From positions 11,036,001-11,100,000 of the forward strand of contig OX359249.1 in assembly GCA_947179485.1 (NCBI GenBank): DNA of 64,000 nt, read 5' to 3'. Under the pieces are notes generated by a model, which saw nothing but the letters and a program-made list of their open reading frames with translations, was not told the origin of the DNA and searched no databases. This stretch comes from Allacma fusca. Lineage: Eukaryota; Arthropoda; Collembola; Symphypleona; Sminthuridae. Of the stretch, positions 1-13,400 are shown one piece after another (within the stretch, counting starts at the first letter, position 1; every line of letters starts with the position of its first letter). The translations under genes were made by a program, and so were the position numbers.

Positions 1-3000
1 ATATGGTTTCTTAACCAAACTATACTGGAACAGTAATTTACTGTAATGGAAAAAATATTTTTTTCCCCTTAAAATTGTAATTATTTAAAAAATGTGACCA
101 CCTGATTTTTCAAGGCAACGCTTAAAATACTCGACCAAGAAAAAGTCACATGCTTCTGAAGTTGAGCTGACTGCCAAGTTTTGCTGAGACTCAGTCTAAA
201 AGGATATAAGGAGGAAGTTGAGCAGATAGATTCTTGAAAAAAAATTCTCAATGTACCTATCTATGTATTTGCGGCTAATAAAATGTGACCAAAATCACAT
301 AAATATACTTTTAAAATTGGCCGACAGTTTTTAGATAATTTGTAAAAGGAAACGAAGCCAAGGTTAAATTAGGGAAGAGCTGATGATTGTTCTGAACTTC
401 CAGCCTTCAGGTGAGGTGAAAAAGCTAGAGAGTACTCAACACCTACGTAGTATGTACGTTATGTAGAAATGTTGCACATATTATTTTCTTCCCTTTCAAG
501 TCCAGTTTGCAGGCAGTAATAATGATACTTCTACCACTTTACGGACAGTATGCACAAAGTAGCTCTGAGTCATTAAACATTCAAATTATAAGGCTAAGTC
601 AATTCTAATAGCCACAACCACATTATCAATGGGAAGTGTAACTTGCCCAACACTTCGTCTCGAAAACACACCTGACTTTTAGGTTCGGAGAATTTTACCT
701 TGACCAAAAGTAACCAAGACCATATAAGCTATGAATTTACAATTTACATTTTGAGCTCCACCCAGACCTGTTACAAAGCCATATGCTTTTTAAGATTTTA
801 ATATGGTAATTCTGACCCTCCTTCTAGCACATATTTACCTCCTTCAAGTGGTGAGTTCACGTTCAAAATAAGAAAACTTGTGACCCACCATTACACCGCA
901 ATTGACTAAAACGTTTCCCGATTTTTGCAATCCTTGCCTATATAAATCCCATTAATCCTCTTTGCCTACGCTTGAGAAATTGAAATATGCAATATTTAAT
1001 TTATGTGCATGCATATAATATCGTCTCAACTTAATTCGCCTGTAGCAATCAACCTGCTTAATCTTAATCCTTTTTATATAAGACCTCCCCTTCAATACAC
1101 GCTTGATTAGTCGGACTCCGCTGCTGTGTGATACGAGTGACAACAGAATTATTAACATAAAACAAAACTAATGCTGATACATGACAAAAATGGAGAAAGG
1201 GAGTAGCAAATAATCACACGCAAGCCACACTACGACTCTTCAAACAAGTTAATGCTCAGAGGTAGATTATTATAAGGAATGGTAGGACGCTAAAATGACA
1301 AAAAGGTGTAAAATACATCATTTTAAAAGAGCAGACTCTGACAGGCGTTTCGTACAGGTGCCTTTCAATTTGGTTGTGAGTCAATATATCTGCCGGTAGT
1401 ATCGACAAGTTATACAGTGCAATGCATGGAGAGGCAACAAAAATTTAAAAAATAAATGACAAAAAAAACCAGTCTTCATAACAGCGAACACAAGCAAAAA
1501 TATCGATTTACTGATCTTACTGTAATAGCTACATACAATGAAAATCAAAATGAACAAATTGTTCTTGTTTTCTCGTACAAGCATTTTTTTGCCCCTACAG
1601 CAAAATTTCCACACATGGCGAACATGTTTTTCCTTAGTTAAGGTTTACGATTGTTATGTAGTTCATGTATGCATGCAAATCAACAGTAATTAATCTAGTA
1701 TCATTTTATGCTTGGGATTGTGTACGGGCGATCTTAAACACTACAACGATTATCATAATAATAGATTAGGTATAATTACTACATCAAAATTAAATTCTAA
1801 ATTAAATCTTACCTCTGTAGTCTCACACAAATACATTAAACATTAATAATGTGAAAAATTTTTAGTAGTTTGATTAATCTACCATTTTTATCATCATCAT
1901 CATCCTTTTCATCATCATTATACATTGATCATGAGAATGAGACTATGGACTAGGTTGCACAACACAAGGAAATAATCAATCCTTTTCCAGCCAAAAAAAT
2001 TCAACTCTTTGCTAAATCCTTTTGTCTTGTAATGTCCTCCTCTCCAATGAAACAGGAACATGACGAGGTTTTACTAAACCCTCTTTAAAATCACTTGAAA
2101 CCTCGTCCACAAATGCGTCTGATATCATCAAATAAATTGATCAAATTAACAATAATAATTGACATTTTTCTCACTCCAGCTTTTTTCTCATGCCATGTTT
2201 TTCAGTACTCTAAAACGTAGCACTACCTGAAAATCTTTATGAACTAAATATTAATCTATAGAGTAAACAAAAAATTTTCTAAAAAATCATCGTTCGAGAG
2301 ATCTGAGGAGATGGTTCATTGGTATGTTTTTTGTGTAAAATTAATATAACAATATGGTAGTTCGTAGGAATTCAACGCTGGTATATCCGAACATGAAAAA
2401 AATCCATCAAATCAGTAGAGGCGGCTATGGAAAGCCTTCAAAACAAACTCCCTTTCAGTATTTAGTTAGCTTGTTACATTTTTTGACTAAATTAGTTACA
2501 ATAGGTGATAAATTAGTTAAAGTATAATAGGCATATTCAAGCAAATGTTTTGACTACCAAATTCAGTTGATAATTTGTGTACACTACTTTTCCGTAGTAT
2601 GCACGCATATAATTTGAATTGTCTACAAATCTAAACATAAATTGTTCCTTTTACAACATTTGAAATCAAACACACGTCCGGAAACAATTATTATTGTTCC
2701 TCAATCTTTCAGAAGTTCAACCAATGATGAAAAACGATAAATTCCACCCAATTTTGCAGTACTGATTAGTGTATGTGGACTTGAGGGCCCGAGTCATACA
2801 CAGAGTACAATCAGAAAGTTTGACATTTTACAAACACAGGTTAACAGGATACCCATTTTTATTATCAGGACATTATAATTCTCTGGAGAAGATGAAATAA
2901 ACAGCAAAACAAGAATTGTCTAAGTTTCATAATAACAGGATTACGTGCGACGGCTATGATTACCACTTGTAATTACGTCGGCAACCGAACTATCAATCTC

Positions 3001-3342
3001 CCACAGACCTGTTTTTACTCCTCTACAGTACAGATGTCACAGCAAACAAACAATGTTGATTACACTTTGTAGGTGGTCACCCAACGTGATTCTGACAATA
3101 TGATGTGAATTAAATTCAAAAATGAAATACAAAATCCATCGCAATTTCTAAGACTAAACGACTAACTTCTATTTTTCTCACAGTTAAGTTTTTGTTTTGA
3201 CAACAATAATAATTTTGACAGAAGACACTGAATTGCTTACCATTTTTAATAGAAATAACTCCTCGGTTTAGCGTGATTTGATTTAGGATTAAAAGTATTT
3301 AAGTTTGGAACATAGGAACATGACTAGGTAGAACTTGCCAAC

Positions 3343-3348
3343 TTTATT
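3343..3348 (-). promoter_or_regulatory. Candidate poly(A) signal for Mob2
   Basis: AATAAA on the minus strand, about 870 bases after the Mob2 stop codon. It is the first canonical hexamer I noticed downstream of the stop, but others follow (for example near 2857). A 3' UTR of this length is plausible; the choice is not proven. Confidence 0.2.
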
Positions 3349-4039
3349 CGCTTTGCTTGATCTACCCTTCTGTATTAAACGACACATACACAGGAGCGAG
3401 GTATTACATTTCAAATGCACTCAAGTGCAATACAGAAGAAAATAAACAACAAAAAACTAGACCATTCTCTACCATTTCCCCACATGATTATAATACTGTT
3501 TCGAAGCATTCATTATTTCGTTTCGTCACTTAATTTGACTAAAGTTTTTTTCGTTCACAATTATGTTAAATATACCAATCCTATAGGTTTGCGTGGTAGG
3601 AAGGTCTGGTAGCAAGATAAAAAGAGCAAAAATATTATGCAGAACGATAATTTAAATCATACTGTAATACATATAACTTAAGAACTTCCAAAACAAAGAT
3701 TGTTCTGTAGTTCTAAATAAAATACAGGATGAAGCGTTACATGCAATAAGTTAAAAAAAAGGGAGAACGAAAAGAAATCAAACACGCTTTCGAGGTAAAA
3801 GCCCACATGTATGTACCTCCTAAAAAGGTTTAAACTGGATTCAGAGCTCCATCAGTTATCTAAATCCTACCAAGGTACGTGTGAAAATATTTTAGAGGTG
3901 CCTAACTAGGGCAATGAAGAACATGTAACGTCTACGAGAGAAAAGGGTATGAATTAAAATATTACAATTGTATAGGTAAATACAGTTAGGAATATTCAAC
4001 ATTGGCTAAGTCTGTAAATACGTCTAAAATGTGCACATC

Positions 4040-4072
4040 TATATATATATATATATTTATAGATATATATAT
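4040..4072. repeat. AT microsatellite (interrupted)
   Basis: TA dinucleotides interrupted by a TTTATAGA block, about 150 bases after the Mob2 stop on the minus strand and therefore probably within the 3' UTR. Confidence 0.9.
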
Positions 4073-4218
4073 TTTAAATATTACATTAAATCAGGATACC
4101 GGACAGTGTTGATGTATTTTTCTATCCTTACATCTTCCGAATATTATACATGTAAGCACACACTTCCAGCTACTTTCCAGGTTTTACTTTTTGAGAGCAT
4201 CTTACAAACTATCGGTTC

Positions 4219-4443
4219 TTATTGTGAATCTGATACAGCGTTGACTAAGGCAGGTTCCTTGATGAGAAGAGAATCATCCGAAGGATTAAACGCTGACGAC
4301 GACGTTACCGTCGATGAGGGATCACTTGAATCATGCGGAAAGGAGGAAGATGACTTTGTTACAATGATATTCTCTTTGTTGGAATCACTCATTGGATCAT
4401 CATCAGACAGATCACTGCGAAGCTTCATGGCCAAAGAAAGGTC
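4219..4443 (-). CDS. Mob2: Mob2 exon 6: last residues of the domain and C-terminal tail
   Basis: The exon follows a clear acceptor (pyrimidine-rich, ending TTTTGCAG) and starts in phase 0 with DLSLAMKLRSDL, continuing the EKETEILQ end of exon 5. This mirrors the end of the fly Mob2 domain. The remaining residues (about 300-358) are rich in Ser, Asp and Thr with no obvious fold, including SDDDPMSDSNKEN and a run of four serines. The stop is TAA. The tail is probably disordered and phosphorylatable. GC content is clearly above the flanking DNA. Confidence 0.93.
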   Translation of the reverse strand, partial: DLSLAMKLRSDLSDDDPMSDSNKENIIVTKSSSSFPHDSSDPSSTVTSSSAFNPSDDSLLIKEPALVNAVSDSQ

Positions 4444-7400
4444 CTGCAAAATTAATTTTCATTTTTAATTTCATTTTTTCTCAAAATCAAATACTGGTAC
4501 ATATGCACACAATGCAAACAATTCCAACAGTTTTAGTCAGTCAATGTAATCCTTTACTCATAGCAAACAAAACTCAAGATCAATTCAAAACCACTAAACA
4601 CCCACAACCTTGCCATGAAATATAATTCCATAATGACAGCACGTACAAATCTGAAGGAAATTGCATATGTATTATCAGCTGAGTAATATCAGTAAAAAAG
4701 TATTGATAATCAGACTTAAGTAAAGCGTCAGTGCCAAGCATGCTTACTTGTAAAATTTCAGTTTCCTTTTCTTCGACGAGCTTAAATAATTCGTTAAAGG
4801 TCATAAAGTGGGCGAATACACAGTTGAGATGTGCGTGCATACTCAGAAGCACGATCTCCTTGAAGTGACAATGGTAGATGTGAGCGATTACATGGAACAT
4901 AAGACGACAAATCTTTTTGACAATATCCTGGAACGAACTCGGAAACGCATTTGCTGAAAAACAGAACAAAAACCACCATTACAAGTAACTTTACTACAGA
5001 CGTCAAGCTAATCAAGATCAACTATTATTATGTTTTATTTTCCCTTGTCCACCAAACTACATCTATACTTTCAACAAAACATAGTACCAAACATACAACC
5101 AATTTCTCCCTACATAAGCTCTTCAAGCCCGGCCGAATCGTAAAATACGAATTCCCTTGAGGCTACTTCGTATGATTGCCATAACATATATGGGAATGGA
5201 TAAAAACCGTACTTACTGGACTTGGTAGGAAATAGCGATTCGTCGTTTATGGTTTTCTGGATGAAAGTCATGACGTAGTCAATATATTGAGGGGCAGCGA
5301 CTTTGACTTTCTTCCCTCTTTCATCAAACCACAGGTACGTTCTAGAAAATCATAAATATCATTGTTACATGTTACGATTTCGAAAAGAGCCGTGCAAACT
5401 CCGTCCAAGACCAAACACTTATTACAAAAAAACCATAAAGATGAGGATAATTTTAGATTACCTCATACAAGGACCAGTCATGTCAGGACAACTTGTCGGT
5501 GTACAAAATTCGGATATTGTTCCGTAAATTAGATTGACATGCTCGAATAATGCGATTGCTGGAATGTAACAGTACAAATCAGAATTACTACCTCATAAAT
5601 TTTCGACATAGTACTTTCCTTCAAATTCGATCCCGTAAAGGGGCTTGTTCAAGTTATCAATTTACGAACTACATATACACACACAAAGTAATAAAAATAC
5701 TCTTGAACAAGTTCACCACCCAACGGTTTCCACACAAATATAAAAAGAGAAATATATATATATATATATAGGAAAAAGTAGTACTGTGAGAAGCCATCCA
5801 TTCATTCTTTTCAAGCCCAGTTGGCATCCCCACCAATCGAATTAGGTCAGTCTCATTAAGATGTCTCTCCAGGAGAGCCGCTTCCAGGTATAATTTTCCT
5901 TCGTCGTTTCCTGCCCCCACACCTGAAGATGGTCCAGTGTCTTTCTCTTTCCGACGGGCCTTCCTATAATTCACAAAACAAAACCCATTGAATTTTAAAA
6001 ATTCTCTCACATTTCATCAGATACATAGGACACCGTAAATCCAATATTATATACACGGTACACACAGATACATACACACAGTCTAGATAGATTGTGAGCT
6101 GCGAGAAACTAGTTATTTTTACAGTCGGGGTTCAAAACAACTAAACAATCCTGTCCTAATTTCAAATTGTAACGGTGGGAAAAAAAACTTCTTTATCGAA
6201 AGAAATCCGCACAAAATTTCCAGGCAGGTTTTCCTTCACGTACATAGGATGTTCGTAAAGGATGAGTCATACACATGTTTTTAACGGTAAATATGAAATC
6301 CCCAGTACCTTCATGAACGTAACCTATTGTAAGTTAAAGTACGAAGCATGATACTTTAGCAATTACAGGATGCCGTTTGCCGTTTCACTAAATTTGCATC
6401 GTTCGTGAGTACCAATTAACAGAGCCAGATTATTACGTGCCAGCAATATCCAAGCACAGTGTAACATATAGGGATGGTGGACGGAGTCATGTTTTTGACA
6501 AAAAGTGTATATGCTCATGACATGCATCCCTAATGAAATTTCAAGTATTTTCCCGCATGGCTATCTCTCTTTGCAGATTTTTACTTTGAACCAGCTTTCC
6601 AAGTTCGTGATAATTAATTATCTACAAAAGTCCTGCCCTATTGATAACCATATTAAGCAATGATTTTCCTCCATTCCAACCATAAACATGAGGGGAGAGC
6701 CGGAGTGCTATTTATCTATCAAGTTGTGAGAGCATGAAAAAATTTAGTCGTGTGATGAAGTAATGATTCCGACGAAGCCCTAGGAGTGACAGGACAAATA
6801 CGAATCCATGAGTAGCTACAAATAAACAGAGACTCTCCATATTAAGCCAGACGTATCAAAGTCCGTACTTGACTGCACAAAGTCTAAGGATCTTTGCTGG
6901 CATGATTGGAACGAAAGTGACGCTGTCGCAGAAAACATTTTAACCTTCTAAATGATAATTAATTGGTCCTTTTAATATGTAACTTAGCTTAACTTTCCCT
7001 GTCCTATTTCTTAATTTTAAATGACTCTATTACAACGATTACAATTTCGTCCACACCACTCTTACTCCTTTCTTTTTGCATACAATTCTCCACGGTCATA
7101 ATTGCCACCACTTATTGATCTCAATTTTTGCCGATTTAATGTTGTAATTTCCCCCCCAATGCAATGGTAAAATACAGATTTGTCACATTTACCACACTCA
7201 TCATATATTATACATGAGAGAGTATAATTTTTTTCCCAACGATAATTATTAACTACTATTACAAAAACTAAGCCCCAAGATGACTCGCGCTTTAAATTAT
7301 TGTACATCGCATACAGTACCATTCAAAACCAACTAATAAACCGGTCAGAGATATGACAAAATAATTGATGGGCGAAAACAGTGAAAAATTCCAAGAGGAA

Positions 7401-10400
7401 CTGGCTCATGGCAGATCCGTAACATTACTACCAATACTAAAAAAACTATAGCCACAGGAGAGGTCGGGACATGACAGGACGGGATGCGGACAACAATAAA
7501 AAAAACCGCATTCAAATTTTAGCATTATTATATGATGATAAGAAAACTCACTCAGAGTTGCGCAAATATTACATTAGGGACAGGGTTTGGAGTACCAAGA
7601 AAATAATAATAGTTGTTACGATTTTGTATGCGCAGAAGACAAGGAACATAAATGTAATCCGTTTAGAATTTAAAATGTTCACTATATAGTTCAAGGGTTT
7701 AATTTGAGTACACATCAAGTTAAAGCACGTTTTTACTCCAAGCGGTAATTTAGAAAATTCTCACTTTTATCTAAAAACAATGAAAATTACATGAACATTT
7801 ACGGAATCAAGAAATGTGAAAGCGAAAGACATAATTATTCGGAAGTCGTCAACTGAACTACTACTTGTTTGTAAGCCAACTTAAATGAATGCCCTTCAGT
7901 ACTGTGAACTACTAGTGTGTAGTCTGTACTGTACTACTGCGTACCTTTACGTGAATCCCATACAAAGAAGAAGTTATAAACCTTTAAAAAAAAATTTAAG
8001 CATAACTGTATTGAAATTTCGCAGCACGCATAAGTAAAGAACAAAAAAACTTAGATCAATTTTGTTTAGGTTGTGTTAGTCAGACGTTGTTGGAACTTTA
8101 CCATGCATCCTCTCTTATGAATAATGTATAATGGCCCATTATGGGTACTTGTCCGCCATTCGACTCCAAAAGTAAGCACGTATTTCCCTCATTAGTAGTA
8201 TTTTATTTTTGCTACTTCACAAACATACATATCATGTCACTTCGGAGTCCCTCTCCTATACTTTAACAACAATCAGACAAGTACGTCCTGCTCATATATA
8301 CCATATATATATATATACATATGTATATAAAGCCATTGTAATAAAAGCACTCTGTAGAGCCCAGAGCAGCATCACCAACTGGCATTAATAATGTACTGGT
8401 TGGTGATGGCAGAACCCAAAACACACATATGTATGGACCACGGGTTAGGGTTACAGGAGTACCAAGGGATTAGCAAGCATTTTTTAAATACTCACACAAT
8501 AGACCATTTGCCAGGAGTAACCTCAGAAGGACTTATGATTACGCAGCTCTCGTTAAAATGTTGATTTTTATCACCGCCCAGGAGTTAAACGTTTCCCCGT
8601 AACCCACTACAGAGGTGTACATATCCATACCCTACTAAATCCTAGGTTTCAAAATAATGCAGTAGATTTCTAAATACGTCAAGATATAAAAAAAAAGCTC
8701 CACTACGTTTGCAGCAGGTCATAAAAAAGACACTGAACTACGTACAGAACATTAAAACCATAGAGAGCTAAAACTGTACTTGTAACATAAAGGGAGGTAA
8801 AAGTGATTTCATATTCCAAGCCTACAAATGTATATACATATATAATTCAGTATAGCAATACTCCTGCCTGTCATATAATATTGCCGGTATTTCGTAATAA
8901 CACAGGAAGGATTGATGCCCAGTCTGGAAGGATTTAAATAACAACAACAGCAACAACAAAAACAAAAACAACCATCAAATTGGATATCCTCTTTTGAGAA
9001 GTTTGGAGAGAAGCTATACTTTTTTTTTTCGTTTGTTTTGTTTTTAAATGGTAAATTAATCCTCATGAACTGACCCCACTGGGCACATTACAAAGACAAG
9101 AGATTCCAAAGTTTCCGAAAAAATTTTCATCAACCCGTCATATAGTTTATCCTGAACTTCCGTCATAAGATTCCCAGTGCTGACTTTCATCACTGACTCA
9201 TTATCGGATGTCTCCAAGCCATAACGTTTATTGGCGGCTCCAATGGGGGGGAACAAATTTCGTTGATGATGGAGATGGTAGCCCTTTACACTATTCTGAT
9301 TATTGTTCACGGGATCAGGGGTCAACACGTCCAATCTCCCTTTAGCTCTCATTACTTTTGCCGGTCCGTCGTCAAAGTCAGTGGCGTCACAGTGGTACGA
9401 CAGTCTGTCTGAGTGTCTACGTTCTCTCCGATGGCCACAACAATGACTTAGAACGTCCACAAAACTATCGTAGAACCGCGACATCAACAGTCCCAACTAA
9501 CAGGTATATATGTATATACTTATCTATTGGGTACTCTGCCAGGGAGGATGTCAGTGCCAGTGCAAATTACACTCGAGACAAGTACACACCTCTCGTTTTT
9601 TATTTTATTTCACACTGTAAAAGTACTACTACTCACAGTGTACATATCCACCATGTGAATGAATACCTCACAAACACAACCACCACCACCACTGCTGCTC
9701 AATAGATACATACACCATTGAATATTTTATGGGGCTAGGAAAACAATGGTTGTAAGTGTCCTCTAAAAATAATATGCCCACGCCAAAAGACACCACAGTG
9801 TGTATAGTAGTAGTCGTAGTGTGTAAGTGAGTACGAGGAGTACGCGAGACAACTCTAGGTAAAAGACTTAAACGATTTCGATGATGATGATGATTCAAGA
9901 AACATTTTAAAACACCAGAGACACAAGGAGTAAGTTGTATGCACACACTCTGACTTCAAAAGGAGCAAAACTTCAACTCAGTCAAGCGTATTACACTCCG
10001 ACTGAGAATGACACATTCTAAACCAAACACTGAGTTTCAAGCAAATTGCAAACCCATAAAAATCATATGTAATAATAATACTGAACATTACCACTACTAT
10101 TACTACTACTACTACTACAACAGCAACAACTACAACCACGACACTATCCTTCACAAAAGATAACAACGATTATTCCTCTTCAATCCTCCAGGGAGTATAC
10201 CTAAAACAATATATATATATATGGATATATTTATATATCTATGTACCTATGTATATGTAGATACACACGCACAACACCAATCACCAAGAACAAAATTCCT
10301 GGTTATATATAGTAGTAAGAGTCTGTAAGTCAAACAGCCGTCAACAAAACTATTCCCCAACACTCATACATAATCATATCTCAATAATACATGTGATGGT

Positions 10401-13400
10401 GCTAACCAAGCTCAAACTTTACTCCTAACTCACTTATCACACTCCCTCTGATTGTTATGCACGACTCATAAATTCGCAACAAATTAGTTTGTTCACTCAA
10501 CGTGATAAAAACAGATCCAATGTTGTTCCTCCGTCCACTTCAACAAAACCCCAATCTTATCTTCAATATCACACTTTTCTGGATGTGTAAGTAACGATCA
10601 AACCGAAAAATGAACAACTTTACACGACCACCATGTATACAGTCTATGCACATACATGGAAATATTCGAGGATTGGTTTAATTCCATGCAAAAAAACAAC
10701 CATGTCGGTTCAGGTTAACAAATGTAGATTTAACACAAAATGTACAGCTCAGCTACTTGTGCGTTCGAGTTAAAAAAAAAATAAGAGCAAAACCTCTGCA
10801 TGGAAGAGATTGGAGCTCAAACCAACCTGTAATAATTACATGTAGATATTAGAAAATATATGCTTTGCAACACGAGTCAATTTGTTATCTTTACGGGATG
10901 AGCACCACCGTACATATGTACACACAATTAGCCACAGATACAATTTTGTATATAATATATAATTATATATAGATATACCTATGCAGGATACAATATAGGT
11001 ATCTAGCAGACACTCAAGTCAAGGGAATTTTCAATGACATGGTCGGCTGATATGCTACAGCGGACTAAACCCCAGTTAAGTATGATTTCTTCTGATAAAG
11101 TTGCTCATGCAAATTCTCTTTAATCAGAATACCTTTTAGCATAAATTGAGAGTCAATATTAATCCTTCCAAATTCTCCTGACTAGTGACTCCCTATGCCT
11201 TTACCTCCACCGACTGATTTCAGGCATGACCATAAACAAAGCTATCGAGTTCAATTTCCAAAACGATTCTCAAACCTCGCCTTTCATTATACACATCGTA
11301 ACTAAGACTTACATGAGGGAATTAATTCTCCAGAAAATGTAATGCATTTATAACATTTAATCTGTTCCCTAGTCCCTGTGGATGTATGTATGTATGTATG
11401 TATGTATGCATGTACCTACGTGAGTTTGAGTCTGTGTGTGTGTGTGTGTGTGTGTGTGTCTGCCTGGGTCTGTGTGGAAGTGAGGACTAACAAGGATAAA
11501 CTTGCTCCATCCAAGACCAACTGTCTATAAACTAACTTTTTAGTCCCCGTGCTTAATTTGGCTGAAGTGCATGATTAATAATAATGTTCAACGTTAATGA
11601 ATTTGTTTTCACCCACCACAAGGCATTCCCTTATTCATTTTGCAATGAGAGCCTCTCGGCTAATAACATTTACCTACTAACAATTAACTTTGCTCATTTA
11701 ATCCCCTTGTAGAATTTCCCAAGTCCTGTCATTACAGTCCAAATATTGTGTTGAGTGTTCCGTTCACATGGATACACACATACACATACTACATACATAC
11801 TTATACAGAGTACGCTGAACCAGCCCCACCATATAATCACCTGTTATGATTTGGCATCTCCGCAAAGAAAAACCTCGATTGAATAAGATGTGACTCATTC
11901 AAATTAAAGTCAAGACAAAGAGTGTGTGCGTGCAAAGTACATAGACACAAACACACACACATCACATAGAGTCACACAACTGCAAATAAAAACGTTTTGT
12001 GTATAATCTACTTACAATTAGACGTAATCACATCCAATATATGTACACACATGTGTTACATGACCCAACGACAAACACCCTCAGGAAACGTCTCATTCAT
12101 TTACTATAATCCCTATTATCTATCTAATTTAAAATATAAGAATTGACATATCCTGGTATTCACAGACTGAAACGTCGTTCCAAAAACATCCTACGACTCT
12201 CTGGAGAAACTCAAACACTTCTGTGGACTTGTACTTATCACACATTAAAAACAAAAGGAAAGTTGGGAGTTTCGGATTTGAAATTACATGAGCCATCAAA
12301 ATAATAAAAGTTAAGGGGGGACATAAAATCATTGTTTGCTCTACGGAGGAACTATGGCTCTGCCTCATGCTGATGCTATTTTATCCTCCATCATTTAAAA
12401 CAGAAGTAACGTAACAATTCCATGGATAATTCGCCACTGTGCCTAAGTGTGTTACGCAGTTTCCTTAATAAGTCCACGTACACCCAGTCAGACAGAAGTG
12501 AGCACAATCATGAGTACATACATACGTACATACATATCTACATACATACATCCAGAGATACACCTATAGATATAGATGTGGAGTAATTTTGACAACTTGC
12601 CATTTGCCAAAGTGCCGACTGCGGTCCATGAAATTTTATCTCTATCATGCCGTCTGTCTTCCTCACTATTCAAAGTTATATTAAACAATAACTTTTAGAA
12701 AAAAAGCAATAACAACGAACAGCCCTGCCACTGCCCCACCCCTTCAACAAAATCACTGCTTTAGCCCATATACATACCCTTCCACATAAAAGAGTAACTA
12801 ACATTAAGGAGGTATATATAGTTACATACAGTATGTACCTTATCCCTGGCACTACCCAACAATAAGTACTGAAGGTGCCATATGCCAACTCATAAGACGG
12901 GAAGCAGCAAAGCAAAGGAACACATTAAAAAAACCAATGGTCTATTCTCTTCACAGAACAAAAGCTATTTTTCTCGGGACGAAACAATGAAACACAGTGT
13001 AACACTCTCCTCTGATCAAAATATATACGAACGTCAGCATTCTTTGAGTTTAATCACAACGAACGACTGATTATTCTCAAATAATATCTACAAAATCAAT
13101 CTTGATTCTTCATAAACCACTCACAAAAGGGAATGAAAAATTAACTTCTCATAAACCGGAACACTTTCTGCAGCAAAAATACAGATGAGTAGCATAACTG
13201 TAATAATTTACGACTTGATTGTTCTCAATATACATACACACAACAGAGAGTGACTCTGTGTTAAAACCTTATCAAATTCAAGGGGGAAAAAACCATGGGG
13301 TGAGTAAGCAATAGTTTTTAGAAGCATTGTATACGTCCATATTTATGCATTTTTAATGTCACATTGTCCACAACAAAGGTCCGCCTTCCATCCCTCAACG

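Larger units (their letters stand above)
1..4218. other. Non-coding DNA downstream of Mob2
   Basis: AT-rich sequence with no open frame of convincing composition on either strand. Unlike the rest of the window it has very few microsatellites, apart from the AT tract near 4040. The part nearest 4219 probably includes the Mob2 3' UTR. Confidence 0.6.

Noticed and set aside
4031-4468. 145-codon plus-strand open frame over Mob2 exon 6
   Set aside because: It is antisense to a real Mob2 exon and begins in an AT repeat; a shadow frame.
4794-5021. Second minus-strand frame over Mob2 exon 5
   Set aside because: It overlaps exon 5 in a different frame; the MOB motifs are in the other frame.
8444-8456. 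GGGTTAGGGTTAC, resembling vertebrate-type telomere repeats
   Set aside because: It is less than two units and isolated; chance.
11205-11233. Short ATG-to-donor segment (GGAG|GTAAAG) in phase with Mob2 exon 2
   Set aside because: Similar mini-exons with a phase-2 GTAA appear by chance at about 11310, 14465, 21175 and 24475. None has raised GC or a recognisable N-terminus, so none is called.
12129-12368. 79-codon minus-strand frame of fairly protein-like composition
   Set aside because: It has no splice or promoter support, no recognised family and ordinary AT content.
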